DNA of 64,000 bases from an uncultured Clostridia bacterium (GTDB lineage: Bacteria; Bacillota; Clostridia; Saccharofermentanales; Saccharofermentanaceae): assembly GCA_947303185.1 (NCBI GenBank), contig CAMYXF010000005.1:62001-126000 (forward strand), given 5' to 3'. Below are positions 60,773-64,000 of the stretch, piece after piece (position 1 is the stretch's first letter; every line of letters begins with the position of its first letter). The notes under the pieces are model-generated. The model saw nothing but the letters and a program-made list of their open reading frames with translations. It had not been told where the DNA came from and searched no databases. The translations under genes and the position numbers were made by a program.

Positions 60773-61900
60773 ATGAAGAAAGTTCTGGTATGCAAGGAAA
60801 GCCTGCCTGCCGAGACACGTGTTGCTCTTATCCCGGATGACATCAAGAAGCTCACAGGCATGGGCTTTGAGTTCACCGTTGTAAGCGGAGCAGGTCTCAA
60901 GAGCGGCTTTGAAGATGCGGATTACGAACAGGCTGGCGCCAAGATCGTTAAGAAAGAAAAAGACGGTCTCAAGGACGCTGAGATTGTTGTCAGAATCCTC
61001 AAGCCCGGTTCAGCTGACGGAATGAATCCCGATACGGTTCACATCAGCTTCCTCGATCCCTTCAACGAAAAGGATCTCCTTAACGGATTTGCAAAGAACA
61101 ACATTCAGGCAGTATCTCTGGAGATGATCCCCAGAACGACACTCGCACAGAAGATGGACGTTCAGTCTTCACAGACATCACTCGCAGGCTACGTTGCAGT
61201 TCTCAATGCTGCAGCCAGAATGCCCAAGATACTTCCGATGATGGTTACTCCTGCAGGAACTATCAATCCTGCCAGAGTATTCGTTATCGGCGTAGGCGTT
61301 GCAGGTCTCCAGGCCATCGCAACAGCAAAGAGACTCGGCGCACGTGTTGACGCTTTCGATACAAGACCGGTCGTTGAAGAGCAGGTTAAGTCATTGGGCG
61401 CCAACTTCGTTAAGATCGATCTCGGCGAGATGGGCCAGACAGACCAGGGTTATGCAAAAGAGCTCACACCCGAGCAGATCGCTAAGCAGAAGGAAGCTCA
61501 GGCTAAGGTCTGCGAGAAAGCAAATATCGTTATCACGACCGCTAAGGTCTTCGGCCGCAAGGCTCCCGTACTCATCGAAAAGAACGTCATCGACCGTATG
61601 CAGGCCGGCAGCGTAATCGTTGACATGGCTGTTTCCACAGGCGGTAACGTAGAAGGTTCCGATCCTACAAAGGAAGTCATCACCGATAACGGTGTAATCA
61701 TCCTCCCCGGTGACGAACTCCAGCGTCAGGTACCGTGGGACGCATCAAAGATGCTCTCCGGTAACATCTCCGCATTCCTTACACACTTCTACAACAAGGA
61801 GTCCAAGGAATTCGAAGTTAACCTGTCTGATGAGATCATGAAGGGCTGCCTTCTCACACAGGGCGGAGCCATCATCCACGAGAGATTTAAGGAGGCTTAA
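60773..61900 (+). CDS. pntA: NAD(P) transhydrogenase subunit alpha 1 (NAD-binding)
   Basis: A 375-residue soluble subunit. The N-terminus KKVLVCKESLPAETRVALIP is typical of PntA/alanine dehydrogenase. The Rossmann motif is VFVIGVGVAGLQAIATAKRL near residue 168, followed by the family-specific DTRPVVEEQVKSLGA and YAKEL. It binds NAD(H) on the cytoplasmic side of the proton-pumping transhydrogenase. The start at 60,773 is chosen for AGAGGTG upstream. The three-gene split (alpha1, alpha2, beta) is one of the standard layouts. The complex balances NADH and NADPH using the proton gradient. Confidence 0.94.
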   Translation: MKKVLVCKESLPAETRVALIPDDIKKLTGMGFEFTVVSGAGLKSGFEDADYEQAGAKIVKKEKDGLKDAEIVVRILKPGSADGMNPDTVHISFLDPFNEKDLLNGFAKNNIQAVSLEMIPRTTLAQKMDVQSSQTSLAGYVAVLNAAARMPKILPMMVTPAGTINPARVFVIGVGVAGLQAIATAKRLGARVDAFDTRPVVEEQVKSLGANFVKIDLGEMGQTDQGYAKELTPEQIAKQKEAQAKVCEKANIVITTAKVFGRKAPVLIEKNVIDRMQAGSVIVDMAVSTGGNVEGSDPTKEVITDNGVIILPGDELQRQVPWDASKMLSGNISAFLTHFYNKESKEFEVNLSDEIMKGCLLTQGGAIIHERFKEA

Positions 61901-61903
61901 TAT

Positions 61904-62218
61904 ATGGAAATTTCCACAGATACAATTATGCTCTTGATCTTCGTATTCATCATCGCTGCCTACTTAGGCGTCGAGCTCATCTCGAAGGTCCCTTCACAGC
62001 TTCATACCCCTCTCATGAGCGGTACTAATGCTATCTCCGGAATCACGATCGTCGGCGCTATCGCAGCTACGGCTATCAATGCATCCGGCAACCACGTTTT
62101 CGGCATCATCCTCGGTGCGATCGCTATCTTCTTCGCTACGGTCAACGTAATCGGCGGATACTTCGTAACCGACAGAATGCTCGCAATGTTCAAGAAGAAG
62201 GAGACACCTAAGAAATGA
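61904..62218 (+). CDS. NAD(P) transhydrogenase subunit alpha 2 (membrane)
   Basis: A 104-residue protein with three or four membrane helices and the conserved VPSQLHTPLMSGTNAISGI motif near residues 30-48, which identifies the alpha-2/PntAB domain. It forms part of the proton channel. It follows pntA by three bases with AAGGAGG before its ATG and overlaps pntB by four bases. Confidence 0.94.
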   Translation: MEISTDTIMLLIFVFIIAAYLGVELISKVPSQLHTPLMSGTNAISGITIVGAIAATAINASGNHVFGIILGAIAIFFATVNVIGGYFVTDRMLAMFKKKETPKK

Positions 62219-63609
62219 GTGATTACATTTGCATCGTACTTTACATGATTTCTTGTGTCCTCTTCATCATGGGCATCAAGAAACTCGGAAAAGCAGATAC
62301 CGCACGTAAGGGTAACCTCTATTCTTCAGTCGGTATGCTCATCGCAGTCGTTGCAGTCCTCATTTCACAGGACGTTATCGACGGCGGACTTATCAGCTAT
62401 CTCCTCATCATTCTCGCAATCGCAGGCGGAAGCGTTGTAGGTTTCATCTGGTCCAAGAAGGTCGAGATGACAGGCATGCCCCAGCTCGTTGCTCTTTTCA
62501 ACGGTTTCGGCGGTCTCTCCTCAATGCTCGTTGCTATCTCACAGTTCACAGCAGGCGTTACTGAGGATGCTTTCACAGGACTTACATTAGGACTTACGAT
62601 CCTCATCGGTGCAGTTGCTTTCACAGGTTCACTCATCGCTTGGGGTAAGCTTGCAGGTCTTTCAATCTTCAAGAAGAACTTCGTAATTCCCGGCAAGAAC
62701 TTCATCAACGCAGGAATCCTCGCTGTAGCAGCACTCGGAATCCTCTTCATCTGCATCTCACCTGACGGCGGCCTTGGTATTGCAGGCGTCATCATCACAA
62801 CACTTTCATCACTGGTACTTGGCGTTACGCTCGTTATCACTATCGGCGGCGGCGACATGCCGGTTATCATCTCTTTCCTTAACGCACTCTCAGGTCTCGC
62901 TGCTGCATTCGCAGGCTTCCCTATCGGCAACACGGTACTCATCGTATCCGGCTGTCTCGTAGGTGCTTCAGGCGTCATCCTTACACTCATCATGTGCAAG
63001 GCTATGAACAAGTCTTTCGTATCACTCCTCTTCAAGACAACAAAGAAGAAGGCAGCTACAGCAGAAGGCGAGCACAAGGAGCCCAAGTCAATGTCCGTCG
63101 AGGATGCTTTCCTTATCCTCGAAGCTGCAAAGAGCGTTGTATTCGTACCCGGTTACGGTATGGCTGTTGCCCAGGCTCAGCACGCTGTTAAGGAACTCTG
63201 CGACGTACTTGAAGAAAACGGCTGCGAAGTTAACTTCGCTATCCACCCCGTTGCAGGACGTATGCCCGGTCACATGAACGTTCTCCTCGCTGAAGCTAAC
63301 GTTCCTTACGAGCAGCTCAAGACAGCAGATGAGATGAATCCTCAGATGCCTAACACAGACATCGCTATCGTCATCGGCGCTAACGACGTTGTTAACCCCG
63401 CAGCAATCAACGACGAGTCCTCACCTATCTACGGCATGCCTATCGTAAACGCTTACGAGGCACGTACAGTATTCGTCCTCAAGCGTGGTCAGGGTACAGG
63501 CTTCTCCGGCATCGAGAACCCGCTCTTCACGATGGACAACACCGTCATGATCTACGGCGATGCAAAGCAGACAGTATCCCAGCTCGTAGTCGAGTTCGAA
63601 AACGACTGA
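62215..63609 (+). CDS. pntB: NAD(P) transhydrogenase subunit beta
   Basis: A 464-residue subunit. The first 270 residues hold about eight membrane helices with GMPQLVALFNGFGGLSSMLV near residue 83. The C-terminal 185 residues are the NADP-binding domain with VFVPGYGMAVAQAQHAV, HPVAGRMPGHMNVLLAEA, VIGANDVVNPAA, and MPIVNAYEARTVFVLKRG. Length and motifs are complete. The gene ends the pnt operon; a hairpin lies 25 bases after the stop. Confidence 0.95.
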   Translation: MSDYICIVLYMISCVLFIMGIKKLGKADTARKGNLYSSVGMLIAVVAVLISQDVIDGGLISYLLIILAIAGGSVVGFIWSKKVEMTGMPQLVALFNGFGGLSSMLVAISQFTAGVTEDAFTGLTLGLTILIGAVAFTGSLIAWGKLAGLSIFKKNFVIPGKNFINAGILAVAALGILFICISPDGGLGIAGVIITTLSSLVLGVTLVITIGGGDMPVIISFLNALSGLAAAFAGFPIGNTVLIVSGCLVGASGVILTLIMCKAMNKSFVSLLFKTTKKKAATAEGEHKEPKSMSVEDAFLILEAAKSVVFVPGYGMAVAQAQHAVKELCDVLEENGCEVNFAIHPVAGRMPGHMNVLLAEANVPYEQLKTADEMNPQMPNTDIAIVIGANDVVNPAAINDESSPIYGMPIVNAYEARTVFVLKRGQGTGFSGIENPLFTMDNTVMIYGDAKQTVSQLVVEFEND

Positions 63610-63634
63610 TACTGAAACTTAAGTTCAAATTAAA

Positions 63635-63661
63635 AGAGGATGTCTCGATGAGGCATCCTCT
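63635..63661 (+). terminator. Hairpin after pntB
   Basis: AGAGGATG pairs with CATCCTCT; inside, CTC pairs with GAG. The following bases (ATTATATTG) give only a weak T-run, so termination may be partial. Confidence 0.6.
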
Positions 63662-63678
63662 ATTATATTGCTTGTATG

Positions 63679-63893
63679 TTTGTTATTTTTCTCGATTTTT
63701 CGGGGCAAAAATAACAAAGAAATGAGGTTTTATGTTATTTTCGGCCTTGTTTTCGCGAAAAATAACAATCGTGTTTTCGCGCCACGGCTTAGAAAACAAG
63801 TCGTATGTAATTGTTGCTCATTTTTTTGGGCAACAATTATATAAAAAGGCCGATTTATGTAATTGTTGGCCGTTTTTTGAGCCAACAATTATA
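63679..63893. repeat. Tandem array of four hairpins in two matched pairs (array C)
   Basis: C1 63679-63718: TTTGTTATTTTT with its perfect complement, 16-base loop. C2 63733-63767: TGTTATTTT with AAAATAACA, then a bulged A and two more pairs. C3 63805-63842: ATGTAATTGTTGCTC with its complement including G-T pairs. C4 63858-63893: TGTAATTGTTGGC with GCCAACAATTATA. C1/C2 share one arm sequence and C3/C4 another. In C3/C4 one pair changes from C-G to G-C at equivalent places while staying paired. All loops carry a run of four to seven T. The rest of the 63,610-64,000 gap holds only the pntB hairpin and a possible gene end. Confidence 0.85.
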
Positions 63894-63922
63894 CACACCG
63901 GCGCCTGAACACTAAATTGAAA

Positions 63923-64000
63923 TCACGTTACTGTCGTAAACTTTGCAATGCAGAATATAACTATATAGAAGATCGACCCCGGAAGCAGGATTGAAGAAGT
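63923..64000 (-). CDS. Possible C-terminal end of a membrane protein (partial)
   Basis: On the minus strand an open frame enters from the right edge and stops with TGA at 63,923-63,925. The 25 visible residues contain a hydrophobic run (ILLPGSIFYIVIFCIAKF), as in the last helix of a membrane protein. If real, it converges with pntB and array C lies between the two genes. With so few residues it could equally be chance. Confidence 0.3.
   Translation of the reverse strand, partial: TSSILLPGSIFYIVIFCIAKFTTVT

Noticed and set aside
63679..63893. A row of rho-independent terminators
   Set aside because: The stems are A/T-rich with long loops and no consistent T-run after the right arm, and pntB already has its own hairpin at 63,635. 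Four consecutive terminators of two matched types would also be unusual.
1..64000. tRNA, rRNA, complete insertion sequence or prophage
   Set aside because: No cloverleaf with a TTCGANNC arm, no rRNA landmarks, and no transposase, integrase or phage structural gene was recognised on either strand.

Overview
The window looks like chromosomal DNA of an anaerobic Bacillota (class Clostridia, probably a gut or rumen Lachnospiraceae/Oscillospiraceae-type organism; the genus is not resolvable from sequence alone). Reasons: strong AGGAGG-type ribosome binding sites, rubrerythrin and rubredoxin modules, a two-subunit oxygen-sensitive fumarase, an FMN-riboswitch-controlled ECF riboflavin transporter, DUF4349, DegV and teichoic-acid-type genes, and moderate GC. 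No rRNA, tRNA, CRISPR array or complete insertion sequence was recognised.

Region 1 (1-25,627) is a large surface-polysaccharide locus. The left end holds the tail of a glycosyltransferase, an O-antigen-ligase-type protein, a GT2 enzyme and a Wzz-like protein on +. An 11.9-kb minus-strand operon (15,579 down to 3,708) then encodes 2-aminoethylphosphonate synthesis and probable activation (PntC-like nucleotidyltransferase with an N-terminal HTH, AEP transaminase, PEP mutase with a fused nucleotidyltransferase, phosphonopyruvate decarboxylase). It continues with a GT2, a flippase, an ATP-grasp/HAD fusion, a sugar aminotransferase, RfbB, LicD and another GT2. The simplest reading is a glycan decorated with phosphonate by LicD. 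A divergent FMN riboswitch and ribU follow. A second minus-strand group (25,627 to 16,600) adds an O-antigen ligase, an esterase, the FdtA/FdtB/GNAT route to a dTDP-3-acetamido-3,6-dideoxyhexose, a GtrB-like transferase, a GtrA fusion protein and an A/T-rich GT-C-like gene.

Region 2 (25,765-37,979) is general metabolism and envelope: fumarase alpha/beta with a HAD phosphatase, a DUF4349 protein, an FkbM methyltransferase, a metallophosphoesterase, a membrane GDPD, a Na/Pi cotransporter and an ABC exporter. Region 3 (38,187-45,825) is a three-gene signalling operon: REC-GGDEF-degenerate GGDEF-REC-HD-GYP; a hybrid histidine kinase with HPt; and a hybrid kinase ending in a complete DegV fatty-acid-binding domain. 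Region 4 (46,249-63,609) holds a flavin-reductase/rubredoxin/rubrerythrin fusion, a YidC-sulfatase fusion with a CDP-glycerol transferase, a giant ABC transporter, an SseB-like protein, a TerB-like protein, a CAP-domain secreted protein, an exported unknown and the proton-pumping transhydrogenase pntA-pntA2-pntB.

The most unusual non-coding signal is a set of tandem hairpin arrays at 45,855-46,170 and 63,679-63,893, with a looser one at 31,102-31,256. Stems change sequence between hairpins but stay paired, and loops are T-rich. All three lie beyond the 3' ends of genes, in gaps that are or may be between convergent genes. Next to the third is a roughly 260-bp block of three self-complementary modules (31,423-31,682) that looks like a structured RNA or a palindromic element.
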